Below are positions 17,810-29,345 of a DNA stretch of 44,355 nucleotides, piece after piece (position 1 is the stretch's first letter; each line of letters opens with the position of its first letter). The notes under the pieces are model-generated. The model saw only the letters and a program-made list of their open reading frames with translations. It did no database searches and had not been told where the DNA came from. The DNA comes from Thermococcus sp. (GTDB taxonomy: Archaea; Methanobacteriota_B; Thermococci; Thermococcales; Thermococcaceae): the NCBI GenBank assembly GCA_015520705.1, contig WAPO01000097.1, positions 1-44,355 on the forward strand. Direction: 5' to 3'. The position numbers and the translations under genes are program-made.

Positions 17810-18238
17810 TCAGAACTTTCCACCGAGGAATCTGGCAACCTCTTCAATAGTAACGTATTTCGGCGTTGCCAGCCTTGACATGTGGGCTTCCATTATCGTC
17901 TCGAACTCCTTTCCTTCAAACTCCCTTGGAACTCCTGCATATACTCTAAGCTTTTTAAAAGCTCTCCTTCCCCTGTTGGTTTTCCACGGGAGCATTCCCC
18001 TTATTGCCCTTCTGACTATCTCGTCGCTTCTCTTTGGGTAGAACGGACCTCTTCTCGGGTTTGTCCTGGTTCTCAGCTCGGTTCTCTGCTTGAACTTTGC
18101 AAAGATGTCCTCCCTGTTCCCCGTAATGATGGCCTTCTCGGCGTTGACTATGACGACCTCCTCGCCCTCAAGGAGCATCCTGGCAACCTTTGAAGCAAGC
18201 CTTCCAAGGATCAAACCTTCAGCGTTAATTATCCTCAT
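17810..18238 (-). CDS. rpl13: 50S ribosomal protein uL13
   Basis: [40 protein letters not shown]. Confidence 0.97.
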   Translation of the reverse strand: MRIINAEGLILGRLASKVARMLLEGEEVVIVNAEKAIITGNREDIFAKFKQRTELRTRTNPRRGPFYPKRSDEIVRRAIRGMLPWKTNRGRRAFKKLRVYAGVPREFEGKEFETIMEAHMSRLATPKYVTIEEVARFLGGKF

Positions 18239-18243
18239 AGCCA

Positions 18244-18606
18244 TCACTCCATTATAATTACTCCACTACCCTTGGGGTTTCTCTCAATGAGCTCCTCAAT
18301 CGTTATTGCCTCGCCACCAGCTTCTACTATCTTCTCTCTGGCCTTTTCACTGAACTTCCATGCCGCAACTGTAACCCTGTGCTCAAGCTTTCCTGCACCA
18401 AGGACGCTTCCCGGGACGATGACTGTGTCGCCCTCCTTTGTGTGCCTGTTTATCCTGCTGATGTTTACCTCGGCTCTCCGTCTCCTTGGCCTCTCAAGAC
18501 GCCAGGCGATGTCCTTCCATATCTTTACTCCTTCCTCATTTGATTTTTTCCTGAGATAGCGAATGAGCCTTCTCAGATTAATATCAGTCGGACCTGTCCT
18601 CTTCAT
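18244..18606 (-). CDS. rpl18e: 50S ribosomal protein eL18
   Basis: [48 protein letters not shown].. Confidence 0.97.
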   Translation of the reverse strand: MKRTGPTDINLRRLIRYLRKKSNEEGVKIWKDIAWRLERPRRRRAEVNISRINRHTKEGDTVIVPGSVLGAGKLEHRVTVAAWKFSEKAREKIVEAGGEAITIEELIERNPKGSGVIIME

Positions 18607-18656
18607 GAGCATTCCTCCTAAATTTCTCGCACCGAGGGACGGGGTGATCATTATGG

Positions 18657-18741
18657 TGCGGGGGCGGGGATTTGAACCCCGGAACCCCTACGGGACGGGA
18701 CCCTGAATCCCGCGCCTTTGACCAGGCTCGGCAACCCCCGC
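18657..18741 (-). tRNA. tRNA-Leu(CAG)
   Basis: GCGGGGG/CCCCCGC acceptor, CGGGA-TTCAGGG-TCCCG, long variable arm. Confidence 0.95.
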
Positions 18742-19518
18742 TCAGACGGCTAATTTATGAAGCTCGTTTATAAACCTATCGCTCTTCCTCATCAGGATTT
18801 TGAGAGCTATGGACACCATTTCCTCAACAGGGAGTTCTCCATTGCTTTCTACCGTGAACACAAATGTATCCGGCACAACCTCTTCTTTTATCAGAGTTCC
18901 TCTGTAGGTATCAAATTCCCTCGGGAAATAAAAGCTCTTGTAGGTCGTTATTACAAGCTCTTCATCTGTCTCCTCAACAGGCAGTTTTCTCCTTTCTGCA
19001 AGTTTTTTGAGCTTCTTCCATTCGGGAATTTCCTTGCTGACGTGTATCCGGGTTAGATATTTGTAGTATGCATATCCCGGTTGCCATTTAGCGTGATCCT
19101 TGCCCCTGCCGAGCTTTGCATAGGCGTTGAGCGTAACCTTCTGACCTTCAGCCAGCTTGACTATGGGAATGTTGGGATTAGCTGGCGTTATATCAGGATC
19201 GTCGCTCTTCAAGTCCCCTGAATAGACCATTCCCGGCCCTTCAGATTCAAGGCTCAGGGTTACGGTATATTCATCAAGCTCAAGGGCATCAAGCTCAAAC
19301 CTATCAACGGGAGTTTTCAAGGGGATCATGGCCAGTCTGTGGGCGATAATCTCATCGAAGAGTGCGGAGTCATTTTCAAAGAATTCAACTTCATCCACGG
19401 CAAATGTGGGGACATCCCCGATTATGGCCCTTCTCAGGGCGTTTGCGAATGTATGACTTACCCCCTTAAGGACAAAACGAATTGAATCCTCCCTTTTTTC
19501 GAGAATTTCAACTTCCAT
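18742..19518 (-). CDS. rpoD: RNA polymerase subunit D (Rpo3)
   Basis: [67 protein letters not shown]. Confidence 0.97.
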   Translation of the reverse strand: MEVEILEKREDSIRFVLKGVSHTFANALRRAIIGDVPTFAVDEVEFFENDSALFDEIIAHRLAMIPLKTPVDRFELDALELDEYTVTLSLESEGPGMVYSGDLKSDDPDITPANPNIPIVKLAEGQKVTLNAYAKLGRGKDHAKWQPGYAYYKYLTRIHVSKEIPEWKKLKKLAERRKLPVEETDEELVITTYKSFYFPREFDTYRGTLIKEEVVPDTFVFTVESNGELPVEEMVSIALKILMRKSDRFINELHKLAV

Positions 19519-19550
19519 TTTTCTCACCAAAAAAGAAGTTTTGGAAGGGA

Positions 19551-19973
19551 TCAGACTCTCCTGCCCCTTCTGCCGCCCTTGGGTCTTGTTCCGTCGTGCG
19601 GAATCGGTGTAACGTCCTCCACACGGCCTATCCTGAGACCAGCTCTGGCCAAAGCCCTGATGGCCGCCTGAGCACCCGGTCCTGGGGACTTGCTCTTGCT
19701 CCCTCCAGGGGCTCTAACTTTGATGTGCACCCCTGTGAATCCCTTCTCCATGGCCTCTTCAGCAGCCCTCTTTGCGGCTATCATGGCGGCATAGGGGGAC
19801 GGCTCATCCCTGTCGGCCTTGACCACCATACCACCGCTCCATCTGGAAACTGTTTCGGCCCCTGTAAGGTCTGTGATGTGTATTATTGTATTGTTGTAGC
19901 TGGAGTATATGTGCGCAACTCCCCACTTCTCTCTCTTCCTGAGGTTAATCTTGGTCTGAGTGTCTTCGCTCAT
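19551..19973 (-). CDS. rps11: 30S ribosomal protein uS11
   Basis: [44 protein letters not shown]. Confidence 0.97.
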   Translation of the reverse strand: MSEDTQTKINLRKREKWGVAHIYSSYNNTIIHITDLTGAETVSRWSGGMVVKADRDEPSPYAAMIAAKRAAEEAMEKGFTGVHIKVRAPGGSKSKSPGPGAQAAIRALARAGLRIGRVEDVTPIPHDGTRPKGGRRGRRV

Positions 19974-20509
19974 TGCGCCTCACCTCTAGCCTGTTCAATA
20001 ACCATTCTCTCCGGGTGGCTCTCCCTTGTGAATGGAGAGTTCTTTGAGTAGGTTATGCCGCTTTCCTCCTCCTTAAGGACAAGATAGCTCGGTGATCTTA
20101 CGACCTGACCTGCGACTTCTATGTGTCCGTGGACAATGAGCTGTCTTGCCTGCTTGATTGTTCTTGCAAGCCCCTTCTTGAAGACCATGGTCTGAAGTCT
20201 CCTCTCAAGGATGTCCTCAAGGGTAAGCGAGAGGACATCATCAAGGGCTGCACCCTGTGGAAGGAGACCGAGCCTCACAAGTCTCTGGAGGAGCTGTCCT
20301 CTCTCCACTTCAGCCTGTTTTCCTCTTGCCGCGAGAAGCCTTCTGGCTCTTCTTCTGAACTCCTTGAGCTGGGTTTCGTGCTTCCAGAGCTCTTTCTTGT
20401 TCTTAAGGGCATACTTCCTCATCAGAACCCTTTCGCTGTCAAGCCTCTCCTTAATCCATGGATGAGAGGGAGTCTCATACCTCTTTCTCTGCCTCTTGGG
20501 GTCTCCCAT
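19970..20509 (-). CDS. rps4: 30S ribosomal protein uS4
   Basis: [42 protein letters not shown]. Confidence 0.97.
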   Translation of the reverse strand: MGDPKRQRKRYETPSHPWIKERLDSERVLMRKYALKNKKELWKHETQLKEFRRRARRLLAARGKQAEVERGQLLQRLVRLGLLPQGAALDDVLSLTLEDILERRLQTMVFKKGLARTIKQARQLIVHGHIEVAGQVVRSPSYLVLKEEESGITYSKNSPFTRESHPERMVIEQARGEAQ

Positions 20510-20519
20510 TTACATCACC

Positions 20520-20969
20520 TCACTTCTTTCTTCTGCTAACACCCAGCGTGGCTCCGTGCCTGAAGTTTGACCTTGTTCTCTGTCCCCTCATGGGAAGACC
20601 GAGCTCGTGTCTGATTCCTCTGTAGGCTCTTATGCGCCTGAGCCTGTTGACATCCTCACGCCATGCCATGACGAGCTTGGCCGTGATGAGGTGCTTGTCA
20701 AGGCCTGTCTCGTAGTCCTTCGGTCTATTGACTGCCCAAGCTGGAATTCCATGCTTGACTGGATTGGAAAGTATCTCCTCTATTTTCTTGACCTGATCCT
20801 CGGTTAGATAACCTGCTTTCATATAGGGGTCAATTCCTGCAACCCTGAGCACCATTGTTGCAAAGTTTATTCCTATTCCCCGTATTCCTGTGAGCGCCCA
20901 TCTGAGCTGTTTATTTCCGTTTAAATCAACACCTGCTACACGCACTATGTGCCTGAAATTGTCCGTCAT
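20520..20969 (-). CDS. rps13: 30S ribosomal protein uS13
   Basis: [62 protein letters not shown]. Confidence 0.97.
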   Translation of the reverse strand: MTDNFRHIVRVAGVDLNGNKQLRWALTGIRGIGINFATMVLRVAGIDPYMKAGYLTEDQVKKIEEILSNPVKHGIPAWAVNRPKDYETGLDKHLITAKLVMAWREDVNRLRRIRAYRGIRHELGLPMRGQRTRSNFRHGATLGVSRRKK

Positions 20970-21009
20970 TACGAATACACCTCCAAAGACTCAATCCTCT
21001 GCAGGATTT

Positions 21010-21097
21010 TGGCGCCGGGACGGGGATTTGAACCCCGGTGGGCAGGACGCCCACGGGCTCTCAAGGCCCGCGCCATCCCAGGCTAGGCGATCCCGGC
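21010..21097 (-). tRNA. tRNA-Ser(TGA), CCA encoded
   Basis: GCCGGGA/TCCCGGC acceptor, CGGGC-CTTGAGA-GCCCG, long variable arm, GCCA end. Confidence 0.95.
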
Positions 21098-21670
21098 ATA
21101 CACTCTGTAACCAGAGCCTTTCGCCAGCTCTCTCACTTCGGCGAAGTTCTCCTCCATTAAGCCCTTAATATATTTTGCGCCCTGCTTCGTTTTAATCACG
21201 AGCTGAAGCAGGCCTTCATCGTGAAGATGCCTGGGAGCATTTATAACTATTTCCCTCAGGATTTCCTTGCCAGCATGCACTGGGGGATTTGTTATTATGC
21301 TGTGGAACTTCTCGCCTCTCACAGGCTCGTAGAGGCTCCCCCATCTCACCTCTGCGTTCTTAACGCCGTTGATTTTTAAATTTTTCTTTGCAATCTGGAT
21401 GGCCCTTCTGTTCACGTCAGTCATAATGACATATCTCACAAAACGGGAAGCAGTAATGCCCACCGCCCCGTAGCCGCAGCCGAGGTCGAGGATTTTCCAG
21501 CGTTCATCAAGTATCATGCTCTCTATTAGCAGCTCTGTTCCGCGGTCGAGCTTTCCGAAGGAGAAGACTCCGCTGGCGGTTATAAACCTAAAGCGCTCTC
21601 CCCTGATCATGACCTCAATGGTCTTCGTTCTCAGCGGAACGTCCGGCTCTTCTGAGTAGTAGTGGTCCAT
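21083..21670 (-). CDS. Class I SAM-dependent methyltransferase (RsmC/YbiN-like)
   Basis: KILDLGCGYGAVGITASRFVRYVIMTDVNRRAIQIAKKNLKINGVKNAEVRWGSLYEPV..IITNPPVHAGK. Confidence 0.9.
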   Translation of the reverse strand: MDHYYSEEPDVPLRTKTIEVMIRGERFRFITASGVFSFGKLDRGTELLIESMILDERWKILDLGCGYGAVGITASRFVRYVIMTDVNRRAIQIAKKNLKINGVKNAEVRWGSLYEPVRGEKFHSIITNPPVHAGKEILREIVINAPRHLHDEGLLQLVIKTKQGAKYIKGLMEENFAEVRELAKGSGYRVYAGIA

Positions 21671-22686
21671 CATTCCCTCTCCTTCCATAGTTTGGGGTAC
21701 CACTCTCTCGGCATGAAGACCTTATCAACGTCAACGGCTATGCCCTTGTTCTTCGTCAGCATCTCTTGGGTATTCATCTTGGCCTTTCCGAGGGCAACTA
21801 ACTCATCCTTAAGGGTCATCACCGCGACGAGGTCACCCCTCTTGATGCCCTTATTGAGCTTGACTATGCCCGGAACGGCCAGGTCGGCGCCGTGGGTAAC
21901 AGCGGCAACAGCTGAATCCCTAATCCAAACTTTAGGAAGGTGCTCTACCGCCTTCTCCATTGGCTGAATTGCTTTACGGAAGTAGTCCTCTATTCCGTCC
22001 TCCTTCCAGAAGTGGTAGTAGTCGAGGAGGTCGTGGAGCGTTACCAGTGTTTCATCCTCCTTGAAGGGACCGCTTCTGGTTCTTCTTAACTCGGCCATAT
22101 GAGCCCCGACTCCGAGGGCCAGACCCAGGTGGTGGATGAGCGAACGGATGTAGGTTCCTGCCTCAACCCCAACGCGGAAGAGCACGTCCTTGCCATCGAT
22201 TTCCAGAATTTCAATGTAGTAAACCTTCCTCGTCCTCAGCCTTCTCTTGACCGCGCTCCTCAGCGGCGGCCTCTGGATTATCTCGCCCTCGAACTCCTTC
22301 ATAACGGCCCTTATCCTCTGCTCAGGAACCTCGCCGTGGAGGTGCATTAAAGCGACGTATTCCTTTCCCGCTGGCAAAAGCGCCTGAACTACCCTCGCTG
22401 CTCTCTCCAGTGCAACCGGAAGGACACCGCTGACCTTGGGGTCGAGCGTCCCGCCGTGGCCGGCCTTACTGAGGTTGAAGAGCCGTTTAATCCACGCGAC
22501 CACCTCGTGGCTTGTCGGTCCAGGTGGCTTGTCGAGGTTGATTATCCCAAACTGCATGTGCATCTCCATGGACCTCCTCTCAGGCGGGAAGCCCCACTTC
22601 GGGTTGGTCTCAGCCTTATCGTCCCTGATCAGGATCTCTCGCTTTATGTCCGCCGGAAGAATTCTTCTAACTTCGTCCCTCACCAT
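21670..22686 (-). CDS. truB: tRNA/rRNA pseudouridine synthase Cbf5/TruB
   Basis: GIINLDKPPGPTSHEVVAWIKRLFNLSKAGHGGTLDPKVSGVLPVALERAARV plus C-terminal PUA. Confidence 0.96.
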   Translation of the reverse strand: MVRDEVRRILPADIKREILIRDDKAETNPKWGFPPERRSMEMHMQFGIINLDKPPGPTSHEVVAWIKRLFNLSKAGHGGTLDPKVSGVLPVALERAARVVQALLPAGKEYVALMHLHGEVPEQRIRAVMKEFEGEIIQRPPLRSAVKRRLRTRKVYYIEILEIDGKDVLFRVGVEAGTYIRSLIHHLGLALGVGAHMAELRRTRSGPFKEDETLVTLHDLLDYYHFWKEDGIEDYFRKAIQPMEKAVEHLPKVWIRDSAVAAVTHGADLAVPGIVKLNKGIKRGDLVAVMTLKDELVALGKAKMNTQEMLTKNKGIAVDVDKVFMPREWYPKLWKERE

Positions 22687-22735
22687 GAGCATCACCCAAT
22701 GATTGTTATGAGTATGTAAGAATCTCCAAACTTCG

Positions 22736-22745
22736 CTTTATAAAG
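22736..22745 (-). promoter_or_regulatory. TATA-like promoter of the cbf5-S13-...-L40e operon
   Basis: Minus-strand ctttataaag about 50 bp upstream of the cbf5 start. Confidence 0.5.
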
Positions 22746-22844
22746 TTGCTCTCAAAATTTAAGCTTGTGATCAGTGATTAAGGTTATCAAAGGATGTTAA
22801 ACATAAAAAATTGTAACAGTGCGTTAAAACATGACTAAAGATAC

Positions 22845-22860
22845 AGGGGCAGAAGCCCCT
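22845..22860 (-). terminator. Perfect 6-bp hairpin AGGGGC-TTCT-GCCCCT immediately after the eL14 stop
   Basis: Inverted repeat starting 1 nt after the TGA, followed on the minus strand by gtatctttag..ttttaac. Terminator role is inferred. Confidence 0.4.
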
Positions 22861-23112
22861 TCAGGCTAAGCTGATTCCAGCCTGCTCAAGAGCGGCTTTG
22901 ACGGCATCGTCGTCAGCACCGCGTTCGATCTTGACCTTCTCCGGAAGGGGCTCAAGGTGCTTTATGTTCATCCTTCTCCTCTTCACCTTGTTCAGGCCAG
23001 CGCCTGTGACGAGGACGAAGTTCCTGTCTATGAGGTCAACGACGACAACCTTCTCTCCGGCCCTCCTTCCGGCTATAACGACTGCAAGCCTTCCAACTTC
23101 AATTGCAGGCAT
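22861..23112 (-). CDS. rpl14e: 50S ribosomal protein eL14
   Basis: [55 protein letters not shown]. Confidence 0.95.
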   Translation of the reverse strand: MPAIEVGRLAVVIAGRRAGEKVVVVDLIDRNFVLVTGAGLNKVKRRRMNIKHLEPLPEKVKIERGADDDAVKAALEQAGISLA

Positions 23113-23113
23113 T

Positions 23114-23692
23114 TCATTCCACCTCCTTATCTTTTTCAGACCCCGTGTCGCCATCGGGGTAAAGGTGGTCGATGGCGGCCTTCACTATGCTAAAGACCCC
23201 ATCGGGACCCCATTTCGAAGTATCAATTACTAAATCATAAATCGACATGTCGTCTATGTCAATGCCGTAGAGGTTTAAATACCTTTTTCTGTTCTGCTTT
23301 TCCCTCTCGGCAATCCCCATGAAGGCTTCCTCTACGGTTATGCCCTCCCTGCGGGCAACCCTTCTGGCTCTCTCCCTTATGGGCGCATCGAGCCAGATTT
23401 TCAGATCAGCCTTCTCAACCATCCATCCTGCGAGGCGGCCCTCGATGACAACGTTGCATTCTTTAGCAGCTTCAATCTGCCGCCTGTCGACTTCCCTGTC
23501 GACTTCAGGATGGAGCTCAGCATACTTCTGAAACTCCTCAAGGCTCATGCCCATCTCCTTGGCCATCTGCCTGAAGATCAGACCGGCGTATATATGCTTA
23601 AAGCCGTAGTGTCTTGCGAGATTCCTGCAGAGTGTTGTCGTCCCTGAACCTGCTAGGCCGCTGACTGTTATCACGAGGCATTCCTTTGGCAT
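23114..23692 (-). CDS. cmk: Cytidylate kinase
   Basis: [59 protein letters not shown]. Confidence 0.95.
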   Translation of the reverse strand: MPKECLVITVSGLAGSGTTTLCRNLARHYGFKHIYAGLIFRQMAKEMGMSLEEFQKYAELHPEVDREVDRRQIEAAKECNVVIEGRLAGWMVEKADLKIWLDAPIRERARRVARREGITVEEAFMGIAEREKQNRKRYLNLYGIDIDDMSIYDLVIDTSKWGPDGVFSIVKAAIDHLYPDGDTGSEKDKEVE

Positions 23693-23702
23693 GGAAATCC
23701 CT

Positions 23703-23975
23703 TCAAAGAGCGGCCCTTACCTGGGCCTTTATGACCTTCCTCATGCAGCTCGGACAGAGGTTTGGATACGGCCTCTCCGGCCTCTTCTGGGTCTTTGAGA
23801 GCCTCCTAATTTCGCTCGGTCTGCCCCTTGGATAACCATTGAGAGGTTTGCCGCACATTGCGCAGTGGGCAACCTTTGGCTTCTTTCTTTCGAAGTGTAT
23901 GACCGTCTTTCCTCCTGGGGTTCTAACGTATTTCTTCTTCCATGATCTTGACCTGTACATTGGTCTCATTTTCAT
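23703..23975 (-). CDS. rpl34e: 50S ribosomal protein eL34
   Basis: [57 protein letters not shown]. Confidence 0.96.
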   Translation of the reverse strand: MKMRPMYRSRSWKKKYVRTPGGKTVIHFERKKPKVAHCAMCGKPLNGYPRGRPSEIRRLSKTQKRPERPYPNLCPSCMRKVIKAQVRAAL

Positions 23976-24014
23976 CACCTGCTTTAGCTTTTTGCAATTC
24001 ATTTTTAAATTTAA

Positions 24015-24542
24015 CTAAGCCATGTCGAGAACTTTTCTCAGGATGTATCCTACAGCCATTGAAGTGAGTATGTACCATCCTATGTAGCCGAGCTCGCTTG
24101 CTGGAAGCCCTGAGTGATACATTTTGTGGAACCAGTCAAAGAGGAAAAAGTTGAAGGGGGCTTTAACGACTCCAACCTCGACATACCATCTCCTCAGCCA
24201 GCCGAAGAATATCCAAAATATGGGAAGTGTGAATATCATCGGTTTGAGCATCGAATCCTTCATGACCTCGTTCTGCAGTTTTAAGAGCTCCATCTGTTTT
24301 TGCTGGAGCTTTCTAATCTTTTTCTCATCTTTTGCAGCCTGGGCTGCCTTATACTCCTTCTGGAACTCTTTGCTCATCTTCTGGAGCTTCTTCATCTTTT
24401 CCTGGTCAACGAGGACGTAGTTTAGGAGTGTGAAGAATGCACCGAGTATCACCCCAGATACTGTGACCACCCAGAGGGGATGGTAGTTGAGTATCATCGG
24501 TCCAAATATCTTATCCAGAAATTCATATATTCCCTCAAGCAT
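24015..24542 (-). CDS. DUF106/EMC3-TMCO1-like membrane protein (Oxa1 superfamily)
   Basis: TM segment, charged coiled-coil [44 protein letters not shown], then [19 protein letters not shown]. Sits between secY/adk and eL34. Confidence 0.85.
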   Translation of the reverse strand: MLEGIYEFLDKIFGPMILNYHPLWVVTVSGVILGAFFTLLNYVLVDQEKMKKLQKMSKEFQKEYKAAQAAKDEKKIRKLQQKQMELLKLQNEVMKDSMLKPMIFTLPIFWIFFGWLRRWYVEVGVVKAPFNFFLFDWFHKMYHSGLPASELGYIGWYILTSMAVGYILRKVLDMA

Positions 24543-25125
24543 ATTCACCCACCGCCAAGTTCAGTATTTCCACCAGCTCATTCACAGCTTCTTCAAGACC
24601 TTTATCCTCATGATTCTCAATTATCTTTATAAGTGCATTGGAATGCATGGCATAACTTATTGCAGCAGCCCTGTTTAAATCCTGGTGCCTCTCAATCTGC
24701 TCCTCGGTCTCAACGTCTCTGTCCCTCTTGAGGTCTCTCAGGCGCCTGCCGAGTATTTCGCTCGGTGTGGCTTCGATGATGACGATGAAGTTGGGATTTA
24801 TGGTTTCTATAACCTCCCGAGGGAATCCAAGGAGATAGCCCGCGGGTGTTCGAATGGTTGCATGGGTATCGAGGAGGACAGGTTCCTTCTTTGCAATATC
24901 ACCTATCCTCTTTGCAACCTTCATCTGAAGGGTCTTCTGAACTGTGAAGCTCAGCTTCCTCATCTCATCCCTGTGCTTTACAAGACCCAGTCGGATGGCC
25001 TCGTTGAACATCAGATCCCCAAAATTAACTAACCTGAATCTGACCCTGCTTTTTCTGAGGGCTAGCCTTGTTATCGTGCTTTTCCCGACTCCGGGAATTC
25101 CAGTTATGATGACTACAAATGGCAT
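24535..25125 (-). CDS. adkA: Archaeal adenylate kinase
   Basis: [59 protein letters not shown]. Confidence 0.95.
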   Translation of the reverse strand: MPFVVIITGIPGVGKSTITRLALRKSRVRFRLVNFGDLMFNEAIRLGLVKHRDEMRKLSFTVQKTLQMKVAKRIGDIAKKEPVLLDTHATIRTPAGYLLGFPREVIETINPNFIVIIEATPSEILGRRLRDLKRDRDVETEEQIERHQDLNRAAAISYAMHSNALIKIIENHEDKGLEEAVNELVEILNLAVGEYA

Positions 25126-25202
25126 TGAGATCACCTAAAATGAGAGTCCCGCAATAATAAAAGAGACTTGGTTTAAAAGGTTTAAGGTAAAAGAAAAAAG
25201 CT

Positions 25203-26597
25203 TCAAGTGCTGAAGAATCTTCTCAATGCCGGGAACATCTCTGTTGCCTGTTCCCTCGCTATCTCCTCGTAGAATCTGTACAGTATACCGACTGTCAGCA
25301 GTATGCCCGTTCCTGTGCCGAGAGCTCCGAGAAAGTCGGCCAGCACTGCAACTATTGCCAGCGTGAATGATCCCCAGAACGTGACGTATGGGATGTATCT
25401 GTTGAGAACCCTCTCAAGAATTCTTGGATCTCTTCTGAAGCCCGGTATCTGAAGACCTGCACGCTGTAACTGCCTCGCTATGCTCTTTGCATCGAGTCCT
25501 GTCAGCTCAACCCAAAGGAAGCCGAAGATCAGCGCCCAGAATATTGTCATCAGAGCAAACACCAGTGCCCTTAGGGGATCGGCCATAACGTGGTAGATAT
25601 CTCTCGGCGGGATGACGTAGGTGACAAAACCGCTCAGAGCGGCACCTGTCTGGGGGTCAAATGTGCCGAGCCATGGGTGGCCGATTCTTTCGAGCAGTCT
25701 TGCCCAGAGCTGAACGTTTGCATAGAGAGCAAAGGTGAGTATGATTGGAATGTTGCTCACATACATGAACCTGATGGGATATCTTCCTCTTACTGTGACC
25801 CTTCCATAGCTGAGCGGAATCTCGACGCGCATGCTCTCAAGATAGACAACTATAAGGAAAACGACGATTGTCGCCAGCAAATCCATCATGTCGGGCATGC
25901 TTCCCCTGTAGAGGGCTCCTGTGATGTCGCCGTGGAGCAGGTGCTGTATGAAAGCTGGAACCGCACCGATTATGGCGGGGCCTCCTGTAACAGGGTCAAT
26001 ATAGCTCTGTGTTGTTAATGGATTCAGAGATTTTACAATGACCTGCTGGGAAACACCTGCGGCAATGAAAAGGCTGATACCACTACCTATTCCCCACTTG
26101 CTGACGAGTTCGTCCATTATCATCAGAACAACTCCGCCGAGGGCGAGCTGAATCACTAGGAGTATCTTAATGTTCATTGCAGGATTTCCGAATGCGCCTG
26201 CAAAGACGTATATCGCCGCCTCAAAGAAGCACATGAATATTGAGAATAGCTTCTGTGCCGCCTGATAAAACTTCCTGTCATCGGGATTTGACATATCAAG
26301 CCTGACTATCTCAGAACCAACGAGGAGCTGCATGATAATACCCGCGGTGACGAGCGGACCTATCCCAAGGGTTAGAACCGTTCCGCTTCTACCTGCAAGG
26401 ACAAATCTCAGGGTGGCAAAATAATCCTGGACGTTGGGTGGAACGCCGTAAAGGGGGATTTCAGCAAGTATGAAATACAGCAGAAGGACAATCCCTGTCC
26501 ATATGAACTTTTCCTTGAGAGCTACATGTTTTTTGGGTCTCTCAATCTCTGGAAACCATCTCTCAATAGCGAAAGTTAAATCCCTCAGTTTTCCCAT
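25203..26597 (-). CDS. secY: Preprotein translocase SecY
   Basis: Multi-[81 protein letters not shown]. Confidence 0.97.
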   Translation of the reverse strand: MGKLRDLTFAIERWFPEIERPKKHVALKEKFIWTGIVLLLYFILAEIPLYGVPPNVQDYFATLRFVLAGRSGTVLTLGIGPLVTAGIIMQLLVGSEIVRLDMSNPDDRKFYQAAQKLFSIFMCFFEAAIYVFAGAFGNPAMNIKILLVIQLALGGVVLMIMDELVSKWGIGSGISLFIAAGVSQQVIVKSLNPLTTQSYIDPVTGGPAIIGAVPAFIQHLLHGDITGALYRGSMPDMMDLLATIVVFLIVVYLESMRVEIPLSYGRVTVRGRYPIRFMYVSNIPIILTFALYANVQLWARLLERIGHPWLGTFDPQTGAALSGFVTYVIPPRDIYHVMADPLRALVFALMTIFWALIFGFLWVELTGLDAKSIARQLQRAGLQIPGFRRDPRILERVLNRYIPYVTFWGSFTLAIVAVLADFLGALGTGTGILLTVGILYRFYEEIAREQATEMFPALRRFFST

Positions 26598-26637
26598 GAG
26601 CAACACCTTTGCGGATTTTATAAATTAAAGGGGGGAA

Positions 26638-27084
26638 TCAGGCAAATAAAACTTCTCCCCCGGCTTCGGCAATCTTCTCCTGAGCCTTGGGAGAGACATA
26701 GCGGGCTTTGATTACCAGAGGTCTTGTGAGCTTCCCTGCACCGAGAACCTTATCAATGCCGAGCTGTGTTGTGTCGAGGATTATCTTTCCCTCTTCCTCG
26801 TATGCAATTCCCATGGCCATGAAGTCATCGAGGTTCTCCTCAATGTCCCTGAGGTTTATGACCGCTGGAATCCACTGAACTGCTTTAGGTCTGTGGAAGC
26901 CGCGCTTGCCGAGGTGATCAGGCGCATACTTGATTACCCATGTCCACTTTGTGTTCTTCCTCTTTCCTGTTCCTGCCATTCCCCTTCCACCTTTGTGGCC
27001 GCCGCCACGGTGCTTTTTCTTGCAGCCCCATCCGTGAGTGTGACTTCCGCGGAGCTTTCTCACCTTTTTCTTTCTCCTAATCAT
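26638..27084 (-). CDS. rpl15: 50S ribosomal protein uL15
   Basis: [49 protein letters not shown]. Confidence 0.97.
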   Translation of the reverse strand: MIRRKKKVRKLRGSHTHGWGCKKKHRGGGHKGGRGMAGTGKRKNTKWTWVIKYAPDHLGKRGFHRPKAVQWIPAVINLRDIEENLDDFMAMGIAYEEEGKIILDTTQLGIDKVLGAGKLTRPLVIKARYVSPKAQEKIAEAGGEVLFA

Positions 27085-27094
27085 CTCTCCCACC

Positions 27095-27562
27095 TCAGAG
27101 CATCTTCTCAATAAGTTCGTTTATTGCCTCTCCTCTGTAGCCCAGAACACCGCCTTCCTTGAATGTCCTCTTTCTGCTGCCCTTGAAGCCTCCTTTCGGG
27201 GGGTGGAGCCTGAAGACAGGTTTGAGGTCAGGTAAATCGCTGAGCTTCATTTCTCCCTTAACAACCTTTTCGGCAAATTCCTCAATGCTCATGCCGAGCT
27301 TCTCCTGGACGTATTCATCAGTGACCTTCCTGTTGCCCTTCAGCATTCCCCTCTTCCTTATAAGTTTGGCCAGTGTTTCAGCGCTGAGCTCTCCCCAGGT
27401 TATATAGTCCTTAACCTTGTGAATCATGCCGCTGTATGTGGGGTTTTCGTCGACTATAACGAGGTGGTTGGCTTTGTGAAGGCGGAGCATTGAGAGGGTA
27501 TCCCTGACAGGCTTCTTCACGCCAACCCTTCCCCTAATTCTAATAACCGCGAGTTTTGCCAT
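27095..27562 (-). CDS. rpl30: 50S ribosomal protein uL30
   Basis: [55 protein letters not shown]. Confidence 0.97.
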   Translation of the reverse strand: MAKLAVIRIRGRVGVKKPVRDTLSMLRLHKANHLVIVDENPTYSGMIHKVKDYITWGELSAETLAKLIRKRGMLKGNRKVTDEYVQEKLGMSIEEFAEKVVKGEMKLSDLPDLKPVFRLHPPKGGFKGSRKRTFKEGGVLGYRGEAINELIEKML

Positions 27563-27573
27563 TCCTGCTCACC

Positions 27574-28281
27574 TCACTCCAGCTCAAAGTTGGCTGACAT
27601 CTCTCTTCCAACGATGATGCCATATTTCTCGACCATATCTGGCTGCACGGCAACTCTGTTCGTATTGTAAAGCGCCTCGAAGACGGCCTTTGCGAAGTTG
27701 ACTGTGGTTCTTGTTTCACCGAGTGTCTGAGACCACACGTCTTTAACGCCTGCCAGTGCCAGTATCTTCTTGCCGACGTCACCTATGACCAGTCCAAGGC
27801 CTCTCGGCCCCGGCATGAGTCTGACTTTAACGCTTCCCTCTTTTCCTTCAACGGCAAACGGAATTGAGTGCGGTCTTCTGCAGCGGCACTCCCAGCTTCC
27901 ACAGCCGCGCTTGATTTCGATGATGTTCATCTTGGCGTAGTTTATGGCTTTTCTGATTGCTATTCCCACTTCTCTCCCATGTCCGATTCCCAGTCCAACG
28001 TATCCATCCCTGTTGCCAACTGCCGCCAAAACACGGAAGCGTATGCGCCTGCCGCTGTCAGTCATCCTGACGGTTAAGGCTATGTCGAGTATCTCTTGGT
28101 TCTCTCTCATATTGACCTCCGGAAGGAGGACGTCGACGATCTCGGGCTCCTTAATCTGATAGCCCTTCCTGAATATCTCATGAATGTCGGTTATCTGACC
28201 CTCTTTGACGAGCATGCCGAGCTTTGTCCTCGGCTGCCACTCTTCCAAAACCCTCTGAGCCATTTCCCTTGGATCGCTCAT
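27574..28281 (-). CDS. rps5: 30S ribosomal protein uS5
   Basis: [54 protein letters not shown]. Confidence 0.97.
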   Translation of the reverse strand: MSDPREMAQRVLEEWQPRTKLGMLVKEGQITDIHEIFRKGYQIKEPEIVDVLLPEVNMRENQEILDIALTVRMTDSGRRIRFRVLAAVGNRDGYVGLGIGHGREVGIAIRKAINYAKMNIIEIKRGCGSWECRCRRPHSIPFAVEGKEGSVKVRLMPGPRGLGLVIGDVGKKILALAGVKDVWSQTLGETRTTVNFAKAVFEALYNTNRVAVQPDMVEKYGIIVGREMSANFELE

Positions 28282-28883
28282 TCTCTCGCCCCCTCAAATT
28301 TTTCCACTATTCTCGCTTTGACCTCCTCAAAGTGCTCGGGGAGTTTCTCTGGTTCAAGCCCTTTAACCAGGTAGCCGCTGAACTGCTTTCTGTATTTCTC
28401 TTCGTCCTCCTCCTTAAGAGCCTTGGCATAGTTTGCCACATGCTCGCCGGTGATCCTGTAGTCCTCGGGGTAAATCTCCTCGCTGTGCGGGACGTTTAAA
28501 CCAGCGTCAACTGCACCCTTAAGGACGGCGAATATGCTTGAGCCCTTTGTCGGTGGGTGCAAACCAATGTCGAGGATTGCTTCTTCAATGCCTGCCTTTT
28601 TGGCTTTGTAGCCTATGAGCAGACCGAGAAGGTATGCACTCGGGGTGTTGCCTCCGTGACCCTTCCAGCCGAAGTCCCTCATGAGCTCCTTTGTATGGGC
28701 TGAGACAACTGTTTTATCGCCATTTGGATCGTACAGCACGATCTGAGCTACATGATGATTGAGGCTCTTTCTCACAACAAGTCTGGGCTTGCCGGATTTG
28801 AGCAGCGCTAAGCGCTTGTGATAGTTAGTCTTACCCTCCCTTCTTCTTCTGAACGGAACCCTATATCTCGGTCCATGTGCCAT
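28278..28883 (-). CDS. rpl18: 50S ribosomal protein uL18
   Basis: [49 protein letters not shown]. Confidence 0.97.
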   Translation of the reverse strand: MAHGPRYRVPFRRRREGKTNYHKRLALLKSGKPRLVVRKSLNHHVAQIVLYDPNGDKTVVSAHTKELMRDFGWKGHGGNTPSAYLLGLLIGYKAKKAGIEEAILDIGLHPPTKGSSIFAVLKGAVDAGLNVPHSEEIYPEDYRITGEHVANYAKALKEEDEEKYRKQFSGYLVKGLEPEKLPEHFEEVKARIVEKFEGARE

Positions 28884-28893
28884 CTTTCTCACC

Positions 28894-29340
28894 TCACTTC
28901 TTTAATATTCCTCTCTCCTCCATGAAGAGGTAGAGCTGTCTCTTGTTCTTGAACTGGCCACCTTTGGCCCTTATGTAAAGCATCCTGTAGGTGTGCTCAT
29001 CTATCTTTTTCTCGGCCTTGAGCTTCCTGAGTTCCTTTCTCAATGCTCTGATCGTCATCATCCATTTCTCTTTCCTACCCATTCTTGCTGTTTTCTTGCC
29101 TTTTCTGCTTCCCTGACCTCTGTGACGTCCTTTCTTTCTTGCCTCTTTCCTGAGTTTGGCTCTGTATGAGCTCTGTCCCTTAATCGGCTTCTTCTTTATA
29201 ACGCCGTCGTTGATGAGTCTCCTTATGTCCTCCCTCGTGATGGCCGAAGTAACATCTTCAATTCTCTCAGGATCGATCCAGACCCTGTTCTCCCCGCATT
29301 TTAAAAGCTCAGCAGCTACCCTTCTTTGCATCCGGAGCAT
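28894..29340 (-). CDS. rpl19e: 50S ribosomal protein eL19
   Basis: [43 protein letters not shown]. Confidence 0.97.
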   Translation of the reverse strand: MLRMQRRVAAELLKCGENRVWIDPERIEDVTSAITREDIRRLINDGVIKKKPIKGQSSYRAKLRKEARKKGRHRGQGSRKGKKTARMGRKEKWMMTIRALRKELRKLKAEKKIDEHTYRMLYIRAKGGQFKNKRQLYLFMEERGILKK

Positions 29341-29345
29341 AATCT

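Noticed and set aside
20890-21168. Plus-strand ORF with GDLNPGGQDAHGLSRPAPSQ
   Set aside because: Antisense to rps13 and tRNA-Ser; translation artefact.
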